Source: Pseudomonas putida
GTDB taxonomy: Bacteria > Pseudomonadota > Gammaproteobacteria > Pseudomonadales > Pseudomonadaceae
Length of the DNA stretch: 64,000 nt
NCBI RefSeq assembly: GCF_030159595.1
Contig: NZ_BSKJ01000003.1
Coordinates: 492,409 to 556,408 of the forward strand
Direction: 5' to 3'
The notes under the pieces were generated by a model. It had not been told where the DNA came from. It saw only the letters and a list, made by a program, of their open reading frames with translations, and made no database searches. This document shows, one piece after another, positions 54,578 through 63,548 of the stretch (positions are counted from its first letter, which is position 1; every line of letters begins with the position of its first letter). The position numbers and the translations under genes are program-made.

Positions 54578-54907
54578 TTATCTTCTTGCTACAGCGTGCT
54601 GAACGCACTGCTCATAGTAAGTCTGCCTGATTGCCGACGGCTTTAGCCGCGAGCGGCTGTTGTAGGTCTGCTCCGTGATACCGAAGGCGGTCATGCGCAT
54701 CCACGGTTTGGGGAATTTGCGTACCTGCAGCTTCTTTCGCGTGGCATACAGCGTTACCCCGGAAAGCTTGGCCTGTTGGGCTTCGGCGGCTATCTGCGCC
54801 CCCCAGGTGCAGGTGTGGCGATCGTTCTGGCTTGGCGCCCGGGCTTGGGCGCCGAAAGCGAGCGTGGCCAGCAGGCAACCGGCCAACGTTGCTAGAAGTA
54901 CTCGCAT
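54578..54907 (-). CDS. Small exported protein, unknown function
   Basis: A 109-residue protein with a signal peptide (LLATLAGCLLATLAFGAQARA) and a short, basic mature part with two cysteines (DRHTCTWGAQIAAEAQQAK and YEQCVQHAVARR) that could pair. It is probably periplasmic. I do not recognise the family. Confidence 0.65.
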   Translation of the reverse strand: MRVLLATLAGCLLATLAFGAQARAPSQNDRHTCTWGAQIAAEAQQAKLSGVTLYATRKKLQVRKFPKPWMRMTAFGITEQTYNSRSRLKPSAIRQTYYEQCVQHAVARR

Positions 54908-54981
54908 GTTGCTGTCCTAAGCATCTGAAGAGGAAGGAAGTTTGCCTTCGCTTTTCAAGGCTGGGGGCCAGCAGTTTGCCG

Positions 54982-55632
54982 TCAGATCACCGCCATGCGC
55001 AGCGGGTTGGTGGCAGGCTTGCGCAGGCTGGCCCAGGCCAGGCCGGCGACCCAGATCACCGACACGCCATAGTTCAGCCGTTGGTACAGGCCGAACAACT
55101 GGCCGCTTTCTAGCGCCTGGCCCATCAGGGCGACGGTAACGATCGCCAGGACCACACAGGCCAGGGAGAACAATGACAGAGCGGGTGAACCCGCAATGCG
55201 ATTGCCCAGCCAGGCCCACAAGGCGCTGGCCAAGGTCAGTGAGAGAAACATCAGCAGGCCGGACAGGTTATGCAGTTGCTGAGAGGTAGACGGCTGCGCC
55301 GGAGCGCACCCCTGGTCGCAGGGGAACCAGCCGGTGCCCAGGCTGCCGACACTATGTAGCAGCACCAGGCCCGCACTCAGCAGTGCGAGTTTCGAGTGAC
55401 GCCAGCGCCGCGCCAGGCCCCAGGCAAACAGTGCGAACAGTACGGCCAGGGGGAAGTTGTTGACCCGTGGCGACCAACTGTAGGTTGGCGAGCCGACGGC
55501 ACCGAGTTGGCTCATGGCCTGTTGCAGGTGGTCGTAGCCGGGATAGGCCTGGGCAGTGATCCATACACCTGCCAGCAGCCAGAGGGGGATCAGCAGGCCG
55601 CTGGCGAGCAACAGGCGGTCGTGGGGTTTCAT
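54982..55632 (-). CDS. DUF998 family membrane protein
   Basis: A 216-residue protein with about six membrane segments, the conserved DUF998 phrase PGYDHLQQAMSQLGAVGSPT at its first periplasmic loop, and 'WFPCDQGCAP' with two cysteines. DUF998 function is unknown. The start at MKPHDRLLL is supported by a GGAAGG upstream. It is separated from the previous gene by about 75 bp. Confidence 0.85.
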   Translation of the reverse strand: MKPHDRLLLASGLLIPLWLLAGVWITAQAYPGYDHLQQAMSQLGAVGSPTYSWSPRVNNFPLAVLFALFAWGLARRWRHSKLALLSAGLVLLHSVGSLGTGWFPCDQGCAPAQPSTSQQLHNLSGLLMFLSLTLASALWAWLGNRIAGSPALSLFSLACVVLAIVTVALMGQALESGQLFGLYQRLNYGVSVIWVAGLAWASLRKPATNPLRMAVI

Positions 55633-55760
55633 GCCGGGTCTTCCTTCCATGGATGAGTGAGCGCAAAGGCGCACAGTACAGGCTTGCGCTGGCTTTGGGC
55701 CAGCTTTTCCCTAGGTGGCGCTACAGGGATGTGCAATAAATACCGCACCGGGTGTATGTG

Positions 55761-55779
55761 ATCGTACAACTGCATGCGC
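55761..55779 (+). promoter_or_regulatory. Candidate GntR operator before the FCD regulator
   Basis: ATCGTACAAC (55761-55770) is identical in 10 bases to the left part of the perfect palindrome in front of kdgD, and TCGTACAACTG matches 10 of 11 positions of the FadR-subfamily TnGTnnnACnA pattern. It lies 40-60 bp upstream of the regulator start and would allow autoregulation. Confidence 0.5.
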
Positions 55780-55817
55780 TATGATGAGCGCTGTCTTTCA
55801 AGGTGAAACACAGGGCA

Positions 55818-56567
55818 ATGACAGAGCAGCAGGTACAGGCAAGGACCCGGCGCAAGCCGCGTAGTCTGGCCCAGGAACTGGTCACGGTGCTGACCGAGCG
55901 CATTCGCAGTGGCCAGCTCAAGCGTGGCGACAAGCTTCCGACCGAATCGCAGATCATGGCTGAGGAGGGCGTCAGCCGCACCGTGGTGCGTGAGGCGATC
56001 TCGCGGCTGCAGGCCGCCGGGCAGGTCGAGACCCGTCACGGCATCGGCACCTTCGTGCTGGACGCGCCGGCCACCGGGGGCTTTCGCATTGACCCAGCCA
56101 CCGTGGTTACGTTGCGCGAGGTCCTGGCTGTTCTGGAATTGCGCATCGCCCTGGAGATCGAGTCGGCAGGCCTGGCGGCGCAGCGGCGCAGCGATGAAGA
56201 GCTGGCAGGCATGCGTGCGGCGCTGGATGAGCTCAACGAAGGGGCGGCCCATGCCAACGATGCGGTGTCGGCGGACTTCCAGTTTCACCTGCGCATTGCA
56301 CAGGCCAGTGGAAACCATTACTTCGCCGATATCATCAACCACCTGGGCACCAGCATCATCCCTCGCACCCGGGTGAATTCGGCGCGGCTGGCCCAAGATG
56401 ACCAGGCGCATTACATGAGCCGGTTGATGCATGAGCACGAGGCGATTTATGAAGCAATCGCCCGGCGTGACAGCGAGGGGGCGAAGATGGCCATGCGCAT
56501 GCACCTGAGCAATAGCCGGGAGCGCTTGCGTCAGGTACATGAAGAGGCTGAGGCGCAAGGGGCCTGA
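55818..56567 (+). CDS. FadR/FCD-subfamily GntR regulator of glucarate/galactarate catabolism
   Basis: A 249-residue regulator with an N-terminal winged helix (SLAQELVTVLTERIRSGQ, LPTESQIMAEEGVSRTVVRE, ETRHGIGTFV) and an all-helical FCD ligand domain with histidine and aspartate residues for a metal (LVHEHEAIYEAI-like region in LMHEHEAIYEAIAR). It is convergent with the aldehyde dehydrogenase gene, which belongs to the pathway it probably controls. The inducer is likely a hexarate or a pathway intermediate. Confidence 0.9.
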   Translation: MTEQQVQARTRRKPRSLAQELVTVLTERIRSGQLKRGDKLPTESQIMAEEGVSRTVVREAISRLQAAGQVETRHGIGTFVLDAPATGGFRIDPATVVTLREVLAVLELRIALEIESAGLAAQRRSDEELAGMRAALDELNEGAAHANDAVSADFQFHLRIAQASGNHYFADIINHLGTSIIPRTRVNSARLAQDDQAHYMSRLMHEHEAIYEAIARRDSEGAKMAMRMHLSNSRERLRQVHEEAEAQGA

Positions 56568-56599
56568 CGTTTCTCTTGCCAGCGGACACTGCCAAAAGA

Positions 56600-56624
56600 A
56601 AAGCCCCGCCATGCGCGGGGCTTT
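56600..56624. terminator. Bidirectional rho-independent terminator
   Basis: AAAGCCCCGC (56600-56609) and GCGGGGCTTT (56615-56624) form a perfect 10-bp stem with loop CATGC, flanked by A and T runs (TTTCTTGTTT). It separates the convergent regulator and aldehyde dehydrogenase genes. Confidence 0.9.
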
Positions 56625-56642
56625 CTTGTTTCAGGCAATCAC

Positions 56643-58223
56643 TCAGATCGCCGCGTCACTCCACTGACCATTGACCAAGCGGCGCAGACCCAATGGGTTG
56701 CCGTCGCGCAGGGCTTCAGGCAGCAGTGCCTGCGGGTAGTTCTGGTAGCACACCGGTCGCAGGAAGCGGTCGATGGCCAGGGTGCCTACCGACGTGCCGC
56801 GCGCATCCGAAGTGGCCGGGTAGGGCCCGCCGTGGACCATCGCATCACACACTTCGACACCGGTCGGGTAACCGTTGACCAGGATGCGCCCGACTTTCTC
56901 CTCCAGCAGCGGTACCAGCCAGGCAAAGGCCTCGAAGTCCTCCTGCTCACCGATCAGCGTCGCGGTCAGCTGGCCACGCAGGCCCAGCAGGGCGGCGCGC
57001 AACTGGTCGTTGTCCTGCACTTCGACCGCTACGGTGGTTGGGCCGAACACTTCTTCCTGCAGCAGCGGGTCGGCGTTCACCAGCAGGCTGGCGTCGGCCT
57101 TGAACAGCTGGGCGCGGGCCTGGCTGCCTTCCTGTGGCTGGCCAGCCAGGTGCTGGATACCCGCGTGGGCGTGCAGGTGTTCCAGGCCACCGACGTAGCT
57201 GCGCAGGCCACCCGCGTTGAGCATGGTCTGGCCGGCCTGGGCGTTCAGGTGCTGGCCAAGGTCGGCCAGCAGTTGGCTGAACTGAGGCGATTGCAAGCCG
57301 ATGACCATGCCAGGGTTGGTGCAGAACTGGCCGGCGCCCATGCACACGGAGCCGGCCAGCTCGCGGGCGATGGCCTCGCCACGTTTGGCCAGGGCGCCCG
57401 GAAGGACGATCACCGGGTTGATGCTGGACATCTCGGCGAACACAGGGATGGGTTGCGGGCGCTCGGCAGCCATGCGGCACAGGGCGTCGCCACCTTTGAG
57501 CGAACCGGTGAAGCCGACAGCCTGGATGGCCGGGTGCTTGACCAGCCACTCGCCCACGCCGCCACCGAATACCATGTTGAACACACCCTTGGGCATGCCG
57601 GTACGTTCGGCGGCGCGCACGATGGCGCAGCCGACCAGGTCGGCGGTGGCCATGTGGCCGCTGTGCGCCTTGAACACCACCGGGCAACCGGCAGCCAGGG
57701 CGGCGGCGGTGTCGCCACCGGCGGTGGAGAAGGCCAGCGGGAAGTTGCTGGCGCCGAACACGGCGACCGGGCCAACGCCGATGCGCATCTGGCGCAGGTC
57801 TACACGCGGCAGCGGCTGGCGCTCGGGCAGGGCCAGGTCGATACGGGCACCGAGGAAGTCACCCCGGCGCAGCACCTGGGCGAACAGGCGCATCTGGCCG
57901 CTGGTGCGGCCACGCTCGCCTTGAATACGGGCGGCGGGCAGGGCGGTTTCGCGGCAGACGATGGCGACGAAGGCGTCGTCCAGTTCGTCCAGCTCGGCGG
58001 CGATCGCATCGAGGAAGTCGGCGCGGCGGGCTGGGCTCAATTGGCGGAATTCGGCGAAAGCGGCCTTGGCAGCGGTGGCGGCCTGGTCCACTTCGGCTTC
58101 GGTAGCTTGGGCGAAGCTGTAGGGCAGGGCCTCGCCAGTGCTGGCGTCCAGGCTCTGCAGGCGCTGTTGGCCGGCGGCGCTGCGCTGGCCGGCGATGAAG
58201 TTGTGGCCGAGGATTTCAGGCAT
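56643..58223 (-). CDS. 2,5-dioxovalerate (alpha-ketoglutarate semialdehyde) dehydrogenase
   Basis: This 526-residue NADP-type aldehyde dehydrogenase begins EILGHNFIAGQRSAAGQQR, has 'VVFKAHSGHMATADL', the general-base context AEMSSINPVIVLPG and the catalytic cysteine in GAGQFCTNPGMV. These are the traits of the KGSADH group, which turns 2,5-dioxopentanoate into 2-oxoglutarate. Together with garD and kdgD it forms the complete oxidative hexarate route. It lies about 50 bp downstream of garD on the same strand. Confidence 0.92.
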   Translation of the reverse strand: MPEILGHNFIAGQRSAAGQQRLQSLDASTGEALPYSFAQATEAEVDQAATAAKAAFAEFRQLSPARRADFLDAIAAELDELDDAFVAIVCRETALPAARIQGERGRTSGQMRLFAQVLRRGDFLGARIDLALPERQPLPRVDLRQMRIGVGPVAVFGASNFPLAFSTAGGDTAAALAAGCPVVFKAHSGHMATADLVGCAIVRAAERTGMPKGVFNMVFGGGVGEWLVKHPAIQAVGFTGSLKGGDALCRMAAERPQPIPVFAEMSSINPVIVLPGALAKRGEAIARELAGSVCMGAGQFCTNPGMVIGLQSPQFSQLLADLGQHLNAQAGQTMLNAGGLRSYVGGLEHLHAHAGIQHLAGQPQEGSQARAQLFKADASLLVNADPLLQEEVFGPTTVAVEVQDNDQLRAALLGLRGQLTATLIGEQEDFEAFAWLVPLLEEKVGRILVNGYPTGVEVCDAMVHGGPYPATSDARGTSVGTLAIDRFLRPVCYQNYPQALLPEALRDGNPLGLRRLVNGQWSDAAI

Positions 58224-58274
58224 GGGGTGCTCCTGTAGGTTAAGAGAATGTCTGATAGGTTGCCGCCTTGGGCA

Positions 58275-59828
58275 TCAAGTAATCGGTGCCGGGTTGAACA
58301 GGGTGATGTCGTTGTGCAAGCGGTGCTGTTCGGCCCAGGTCTGCTTGCGGCCGCTGGCCACGTCCAGGTAGTAGTGGAACAGTTCCCAACCCAGCTCTTC
58401 GATGGTCGAGCGGCCTGTGGCGATGCGCCCGGCGTCGATGTCGATCAGGTCGGGCCAACGCTGGGCCAGTTCGCTGCGGGTGCACACCTTGACCACTGGC
58501 GCCATGGCGAGGCCGTATGGGGTGCCACGGCCGGTAGTGAATACATGCAGGTTCATGCCGGCAGCCAGTTGCAGGGTGCCGCAGACGAAGTCGCTGGCCG
58601 GGGTGGCGCAGAAAATCAGGCCCTTGCGCGTAACTCGCTCGCCTGGGCCAAGCACGCCCTGAATGGCGCCGCTGCCGGACTTGACGATCGAACCCAGCGA
58701 CTTCTCGACGATATTGGACAGGCCGCCTTTCTTGTTGCCCGGCGTGGTGTTGGCGCTGCGGTCGGCGGCACCTTGCTCCAGATAGCGGTCGTACCAGTCC
58801 ATTTCGCGTATCAGGGCACCGGCGACTTCCTGGTTTTCAGCGCGTGAGGTCAGCATGTAGATGGCATCGCGCACCTCGGTCACTTCCGAGAACAGCACGG
58901 TGGCGCCAGCGCGTACCAGCAGGTCGGAGGCATAGCCCAGCGCTGGGTTGGCAGTAATGCCCGAGAAGGCGTCGCTGCCACCGCACTGCATGCCGAGTAT
59001 CAATTCACTGGCTGGCACTGTTTCGCGGCGGCGCTGGTCGAGCTTCTTCAAGCGGGTTTCGGCCAGTTCCATGATCTGCTCGATCATTTCCACAAAGCCC
59101 AGGCTGGCGTCCTGCAGGCGGTACAGCCAAGGGTCGCTGAGGTCCACCGAGGGATCGTTGTCGTGCATCACCTGGCCTGCCTGCAGCTTTTCGCAGCCCA
59201 GGCTGATGACCAGCGCCTCGCCGCCCAGGTTGGGGTTGCGTGCCAGGTTGCGCACGGTGCGGATCGGGATGTAGGCATCGCGTGCGTTGATCGCCACGCC
59301 GCAGCCGTAGCTGTGGGTGATGGCCACCACGTCGTCGACGTTGGGGTATTTGGGCAGCAGTTCGGTGCGAATGCGCTTCACCGCATGCTCCAGCACGCCG
59401 GTCACGCATTGCACGGTCGTGGTGATGCCAAGGATGTTGCGTGTGCCGACGGTGCCGTCTGCGTTGCGGTAGCCTTCGAATGTGAAGCCTTCCAGCGGCG
59501 GCAAGGGCTGCGGGACAGCATCGCAGCGCGGCAGGCTGTCCAGCTCCGGGGCGGACGGCATGGCCAGTTGGCTTTCCTGCACCCAGCTGCCTTGGCGCAG
59601 GTCTTCCAGCGCATAGCCGATGATTTGCCCGTAGCGGCGCACGGGTTCGCCCTTGGCGATGGTCACGGTGGCCACCTTGTGGCTTTGTGGCACGCCTTCG
59701 ACCAAGGTCAGGCCATCGGCGAAACGGGCGCCTTCGCCCAGGCCGCCGTCGTTTACAACCACGACGACGTTATCGTCGTCATGCAGGCGGACGTAGCGGG
59801 GCGAGTCGGAATGTTCGATCAACTGCAT
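58275..59828 (-). CDS. garD: Galactarate dehydratase (UxaA/GarD family)
   Basis: This 517-residue enzyme has the two-domain layout of galactarate and altronate dehydratases: an N-terminal SAF-like part ([40 protein letters not shown]) and a large C-terminal domain ([60 protein letters not shown]). It converts galactarate to 5-dehydro-4-deoxyglucarate. The cysteine-rich motifs are those of iron-dependent members. It lies between the KGSADH gene and the MFS importer. Confidence 0.93.
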   Translation of the reverse strand: MQLIEHSDSPRYVRLHDDDNVVVVVNDGGLGEGARFADGLTLVEGVPQSHKVATVTIAKGEPVRRYGQIIGYALEDLRQGSWVQESQLAMPSAPELDSLPRCDAVPQPLPPLEGFTFEGYRNADGTVGTRNILGITTTVQCVTGVLEHAVKRIRTELLPKYPNVDDVVAITHSYGCGVAINARDAYIPIRTVRNLARNPNLGGEALVISLGCEKLQAGQVMHDNDPSVDLSDPWLYRLQDASLGFVEMIEQIMELAETRLKKLDQRRRETVPASELILGMQCGGSDAFSGITANPALGYASDLLVRAGATVLFSEVTEVRDAIYMLTSRAENQEVAGALIREMDWYDRYLEQGAADRSANTTPGNKKGGLSNIVEKSLGSIVKSGSGAIQGVLGPGERVTRKGLIFCATPASDFVCGTLQLAAGMNLHVFTTGRGTPYGLAMAPVVKVCTRSELAQRWPDLIDIDAGRIATGRSTIEELGWELFHYYLDVASGRKQTWAEQHRLHNDITLFNPAPIT

Positions 59829-59905
59829 GTTTGGGCCCTACTTGTCAGGTTCTCAGGCTTTTTGTACATCCGCCCGCACCGGTTAATCGGCGCGGGCGTG
59901 TTCAC

Positions 59906-61270
59906 TCAGTGGCGCGAGCTGGCCAGTTCGCTGTTGGCGGCAGGCTCAGCTTGTGGCTTTGGGGCATCGTCGCGCAGCTCGATGCGTTTGATCGGGCCAA
60001 CGATCACCAGGTAGCTGAACACCGCCACCAAGGCGTTTGCACCTACATACACCAGCGCCCACTTGAACGAGCCGGTGGCGCTGATGATGTAGCCGATCAC
60101 GATCGGGGTGGTGATCGAGGCGATGTTGCCGAAGGTGTTGAACAGGCCACCTGACAGTCCGGCGATCTGCTTGGGCGAGGTGTCCGCCACCACCGCCCAG
60201 CCCAGCGCGCCAATGCCTTTGCCGAAGAACGCCAGGGTCATGAAGCCGACCACCATCCATTCGGCGTCTACATAGTTGCAGAACACCATGGTGGTCGACA
60301 GCATCAGGCCGCACACGATCGGCAGTTTGCGCGAGAAGGTCAGCGTGTTGCCACGGCGCAGCAGCCAGTCCGAGATCACGCCACCCAGCACGCCACCAAT
60401 GAAGCCGCAGACTGCCGGCAGCGAGGCGATGAAGCCGGCCTTGAGGATGGTCATTCCACGTTCCTGCACCAGGTACACGGGGAACCAGGTGAGGAAGAAG
60501 TAGGTGATGGCGTTGATGCAGTATTGGCCCAGGTACACGCCCAGCAGCATGCGGCTGGTCAGTAGCTGCTTGATGTAGCCCCATTTCGGGCCGTCGTTGC
60601 CGCGCTTCTGGTCCATGTCCACCAGGCCGCCGTTCTGCTCGATGTGCTCAAGCTCACTTTGGCTGATGCGGGGGTGTTGGCGTGGGTTATGGATAGTCTT
60701 CAGCCACACCATGGAGAACACGATGCCCAGTGCGCCCATGACCACGAACACATGCTCCCAGCCGAAGCTGAAGACGATCCAGCCCATGATCGGGGCGAAC
60801 AGTGCGGTGGCGAAGTACTGCGCCGAGTTGAAGATGGCTGAAGCAGTGCCACGTTCCTGGGTCGGGAACCAGGCGGCGACGATGCGCGCGTTACCCGGGA
60901 ACGACGGGGCTTCGGCGAAGCCAACCAGAAAGCGCAGGGTGAACAGGGTTACTACGGCCCAGGCAACTGGCAGGCCACCGACAAAACCCTGCAGCAGGGT
61001 GAACAGCGACCAGGTGAAGATGCTGAAGGCGTAGACGTTCTTGGAACCGAAGCGATCGAGCAGCCAGCCCCCCGGAATCTGGCCAGCCATGTAAGCCCAT
61101 CCGAAGGCGGAGAAGATATAACCGAGGGTAACGGCGTCAATGCCGAGGTCTTTCTGCAGGCTGGAGCCTGCGATTGCAATGGTAGCGCGGTCGGCATAGT
61201 TGATCGTGGTCACCAGGAACAGCATGAACAGGATCAGGTAGCGCACATGCGTCTTCTTAGTCGCTTGCAT
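59906..61270 (-). CDS. MFS hexarate/hexuronate importer (ACS family, GudP-like)
   Basis: A 454-residue protein with 12 membrane segments. VTTINYADRATIAIAGSSL is the signature of the anion:cation symporter family (GudP, ExuT, DgoT). 'GWAYMAGQIPGGWLLDRFGSKN' follows at loop 2-3. It would bring in glucarate or galactarate with protons. It is in the middle of the operon, so the substrate is well supported by context. Confidence 0.92.
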   Translation of the reverse strand: MQATKKTHVRYLILFMLFLVTTINYADRATIAIAGSSLQKDLGIDAVTLGYIFSAFGWAYMAGQIPGGWLLDRFGSKNVYAFSIFTWSLFTLLQGFVGGLPVAWAVVTLFTLRFLVGFAEAPSFPGNARIVAAWFPTQERGTASAIFNSAQYFATALFAPIMGWIVFSFGWEHVFVVMGALGIVFSMVWLKTIHNPRQHPRISQSELEHIEQNGGLVDMDQKRGNDGPKWGYIKQLLTSRMLLGVYLGQYCINAITYFFLTWFPVYLVQERGMTILKAGFIASLPAVCGFIGGVLGGVISDWLLRRGNTLTFSRKLPIVCGLMLSTTMVFCNYVDAEWMVVGFMTLAFFGKGIGALGWAVVADTSPKQIAGLSGGLFNTFGNIASITTPIVIGYIISATGSFKWALVYVGANALVAVFSYLVIVGPIKRIELRDDAPKPQAEPAANSELASSRH

Positions 61271-61319
61271 GCTGGTAATACTCCCACTAGTTATTTTTGT
61301 GCGGGCTCACGAATTGTAA

Positions 61320-61344
61320 CCGGAGTGGGGGCTTCCCACTCCGG
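61320..61344 (-). terminator. Hairpin between kdgD and the MFS gene
   Basis: CCGGAGTGGG (61320-61329) and CCCACTCCGG (61335-61344) pair perfectly around GGCTT. Reading on the minus strand it is followed by TTACAATT. It may end or stabilise the kdgD transcript and reduce expression of the MFS, garD and dehydrogenase genes. Confidence 0.6.
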
Positions 61345-61374
61345 GTGCGGCAAGGGCAGGCCGCAGGGGTTCGC

Positions 61375-62286
61375 TTATTGCGGACCCATCTTGTCCATCA
61401 GAGCAGCGAGCATTTCGTATTCTTCGGCCGTCAGGTCGGTCAGCGGCGTGCGCACCGGGCCTGCGTCGTAACCGGCAATTTTGGCGCCGGCCTTGACGAT
61501 GCTGACGGCGTAGCCGGCTTTGCGGTTGCGGATGTCCAGGTACGGCAGGAAGAAGTCGTCGATCAGCTTGGCCACGGCGGCGTGGTCGTCACGGGCGATG
61601 GCGTTGTAGAAGTCCATGGCGGTCTTCGGCACGAAGTTGAACACGGCCGAGGAGTACACCGGCACACCCAGGGCCTTGTAGGCGGCAGCATACACTTCGG
61701 CGGTCGGCAGGCCTCCCAGGTAGCTGAAGCGGTCGCCCAGGCGGCGACGGATCGACACCATCAGTTCGATATCACCCAGGCCGTCCTTGTAACCGATCAG
61801 GTTCGGGCAGCGCTCGGCCAGTTTTTCCAGCAGGTCGGCGTTCAGGCGGCAGACGTTGCGGTTGTACACCACTACGCCGATTTTTACCGATTTGCACACC
61901 GCTTCAACGTGGGCGGCAACGCCATCCTGGCTGGCTTCGGTCAGGTAGTGCGGCAGCAGCAGCAGGCCCTTGGCGCCCAGGCGCTCAGCTTCTTGGGCGT
62001 ATTCGATGGCCTGGCGGGTGGAGCCGCCCACGCCGGCGAGGATCGGTACCGAAGTGGCACAGGTGTCGACGGCGGTCTTGATCACCTGGCTGTATTCGCT
62101 GGCGGCCAGGGAGAAGAACTCACCGGTGCCGCCAGCAGCGAACAGGGCGCTGGCGCCATACGGGGCCAGCCATTCCAGGCGTTTGATGTAGCCAGCCTGG
62201 TTGAAATCGCCCTGGGCGTTGAAGTCGGTGACCGGGAAAGACAGCAGGCCGTGGGAGAGGATGGATTTCAGTTCTTGTGGATTCAT
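61375..62286 (-). CDS. kdgD: 5-dehydro-4-deoxyglucarate dehydratase
   Basis: This 303-residue class I aldolase-fold enzyme has the Schiff-base lysine K167 in [11 protein letters not shown], tyrosine Y141 in VVVYNRN, and 'GGTGEFFSL' in place of the GTTGE motif of dihydrodipicolinate synthase. It decarboxylates and dehydrates 5-dehydro-4-deoxyglucarate to 2,5-dioxopentanoate. I used the ATG at 62286 (MNPQELK); an ATG at 62298 is an alternative. It is the first gene of the operon, and a perfect palindrome lies 60 bp upstream. Confidence 0.94.
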   Translation of the reverse strand: MNPQELKSILSHGLLSFPVTDFNAQGDFNQAGYIKRLEWLAPYGASALFAAGGTGEFFSLAASEYSQVIKTAVDTCATSVPILAGVGGSTRQAIEYAQEAERLGAKGLLLLPHYLTEASQDGVAAHVEAVCKSVKIGVVVYNRNVCRLNADLLEKLAERCPNLIGYKDGLGDIELMVSIRRRLGDRFSYLGGLPTAEVYAAAYKALGVPVYSSAVFNFVPKTAMDFYNAIARDDHAAVAKLIDDFFLPYLDIRNRKAGYAVSIVKAGAKIAGYDAGPVRTPLTDLTAEEYEMLAALMDKMGPQ

Positions 62287-62345
62287 TGTTGTTGGCATCC
62301 TGTGGCGCTTGGGTGAAGGGTGTTGTTCTGCGTTAGAGGTAAGTT

Positions 62346-62364
62346 ATCGTACAACTTGTACGAT
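62346..62364. promoter_or_regulatory. Perfect palindrome upstream of kdgD (candidate GntR operator)
   Basis: ATCGTACAACTTGTACGAT has two 9-base arms (ATCGTACAA and TTGTACGAT) and one central base. It lies 60 bp upstream of the kdgD start and shares ATCGTACAAC with a site in front of the FCD-type regulator. It is the best candidate binding site for that regulator. Confidence 0.75.
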
Positions 62365-62426
62365 GACTAGTCCCTTTGCGAGATTTTTTTGCAGAGGGGC
62401 AGGGAAGAAGAGTTATTGCCTGTTCT

Positions 62427-62522
62427 GGCCGCTTCGCGGGCAAGCCCGCTCCCACAGGTACGGCGCCACCATTGAGGCCTGCGCAGACCCCTGTAGGAGC
62501 GGGCTTGCCCGCGAAGAGGCCG
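62427..62522. repeat. Inverted REP pair (BIME-like) upstream of kdgD
   Basis: CGCGGGCAAGCCCGCTCCCA (within 62427-62457) and its inverted copy GGAGCGGGCTTGCCCGCGAA (within 62491-62522) flank about 35 bp. Both are standard P. putida REPs in opposite orientation. The unit lies between the divergent-looking promoter region of kdgD and the GATase gene. Confidence 0.9.
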
Positions 62523-62688
62523 CTAAAGGCAACAACAAAGGAAGGCAGAGACACCGATGGCAGACTCTCTGCAATCAGTCATCGTATCTCTTGGCAGGAA
62601 AGGGGAAAAACGATCGCGGAGACAGGCACAAGGCCGCCGCCCGCATCCACGCGAAGTGTTCTGGGACCAGCAGAGGGTGACCGGGGAT

Positions 62689-62714
62689 GCGGGGGCGGCC
62701 TTGCGCCGCCCCGC
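62689..62714 (-). terminator. Strong GC hairpin after the GATase gene
   Basis: GCGGGGGCGGC and GCCGCCCCGC form a 10-bp stem with one bulged G and a CTTGC loop, about 25 bp past the stop of the PuuD-like gene on the minus strand. The T-run after it is weak. Confidence 0.5.
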
Positions 62715-62738
62715 GATCAAAGCAGAGGAAACTGAAGG

Positions 62739-63548
62739 TCAGGCAGCGTGCTGGCGCTTGATCTGCGCCTTGCGTACCTGGGCGCGGCAAGCATCGCCGA
62801 ACGCCTGGAAAATCTTGATCGAATCAGGGTTCTTCGCCGCTTGCCATTCTGGGTGCCACTGCACGGCGAACAGGAACGGCGAAATGCTCGGGGCGTGGAT
62901 TGCCTCGACCAGGCCGTCTTCGGCTTGGGCGATGGCTTCGATACCGGCGCCGAGCTTGCGCAGGCCTTGGCCATGCAGCGAGTTGACGCGAATCTCGTCG
63001 GTACCCAGGGTATCGCGCAGCCAGCTGCCCGGCTTGATCTTCACCCCATGCACCTGGGCGTACTGCACTTCAACCGGGTCTTCCGGGTTTTCCCGGTGGT
63101 CGTTGAAGCCCGGCTCGGCGTACACCTTCTGGTAGATGTCGCCACCCAGGGCCACGTTGATTTCCTGCATGCCACGGCAGATGCCGAAGATCGGCAGGCC
63201 ACGCTTGATCGCCGCCTTGACCAGCGGGATGTCGAACAGGTCGCGGTTCTGGTCCTGGCCCTTGCCTGGGGTTTCGTTCTCCTGGCCGTACAGGGCCGGG
63301 TCGATGTTGCTGCCGGCGCCCGTCAAATACACGCCGTCGGCCATGTCCAGATAGGTTTCGAGGTCTTCAGTGCCGCAGCAGGTGGGCACCAGCACTGGGA
63401 CGCAATCGGAAAACTCGACCAGCGGGGTGATGTATTTGTGGGTCATGACCTGATAGTCATGGCCTTTGCGCTCTTGGCTGCCCATGGTCATCAGGACGAT
63501 GGGTTTGCGCAGGGAAGGTTGCTTGTTGCCAATGTTGCTGTTGGACAT
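62739..63548 (-). CDS. Gamma-glutamyl-gamma-aminobutyrate hydrolase family (PuuD-like)
   Basis: This 269-residue class I glutamine-amidotransferase-fold hydrolase has the nucleophile C124 in FGICRGMQEINVALGG and the His-Glu pair H232/E234 in FAVQWHPEW. PuuD-like members cleave gamma-glutamyl-GABA and related isopeptides in polyamine catabolism. No other polyamine gene is in the window, and the gene lies upstream of the hexarate operon on the same strand, separated by REP elements and a hairpin. A link between the two is therefore doubtful. Confidence 0.88.
   Translation of the reverse strand: MSNSNIGNKQPSLRKPIVLMTMGSQERKGHDYQVMTHKYITPLVEFSDCVPVLVPTCCGTEDLETYLDMADGVYLTGAGSNIDPALYGQENETPGKGQDQNRDLFDIPLVKAAIKRGLPIFGICRGMQEINVALGGDIYQKVYAEPGFNDHRENPEDPVEVQYAQVHGVKIKPGSWLRDTLGTDEIRVNSLHGQGLRKLGAGIEAIAQAEDGLVEAIHAPSISPFLFAVQWHPEWQAAKNPDSIKIFQAFGDACRAQVRKAQIKRQHAA

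Noticed and set aside
56832..58238. A 468-codon plus-strand frame opposite the KGSADH gene
   Set aside because: It is the antisense of a well-supported aldehyde dehydrogenase and has biased, repetitive composition.
62739..63548. Including the PuuD-like gene in the hexarate operon
   Set aside because: It is on the same strand, but a hairpin, two REPs and the kdgD operator lie between them, so a separate transcript is more likely.
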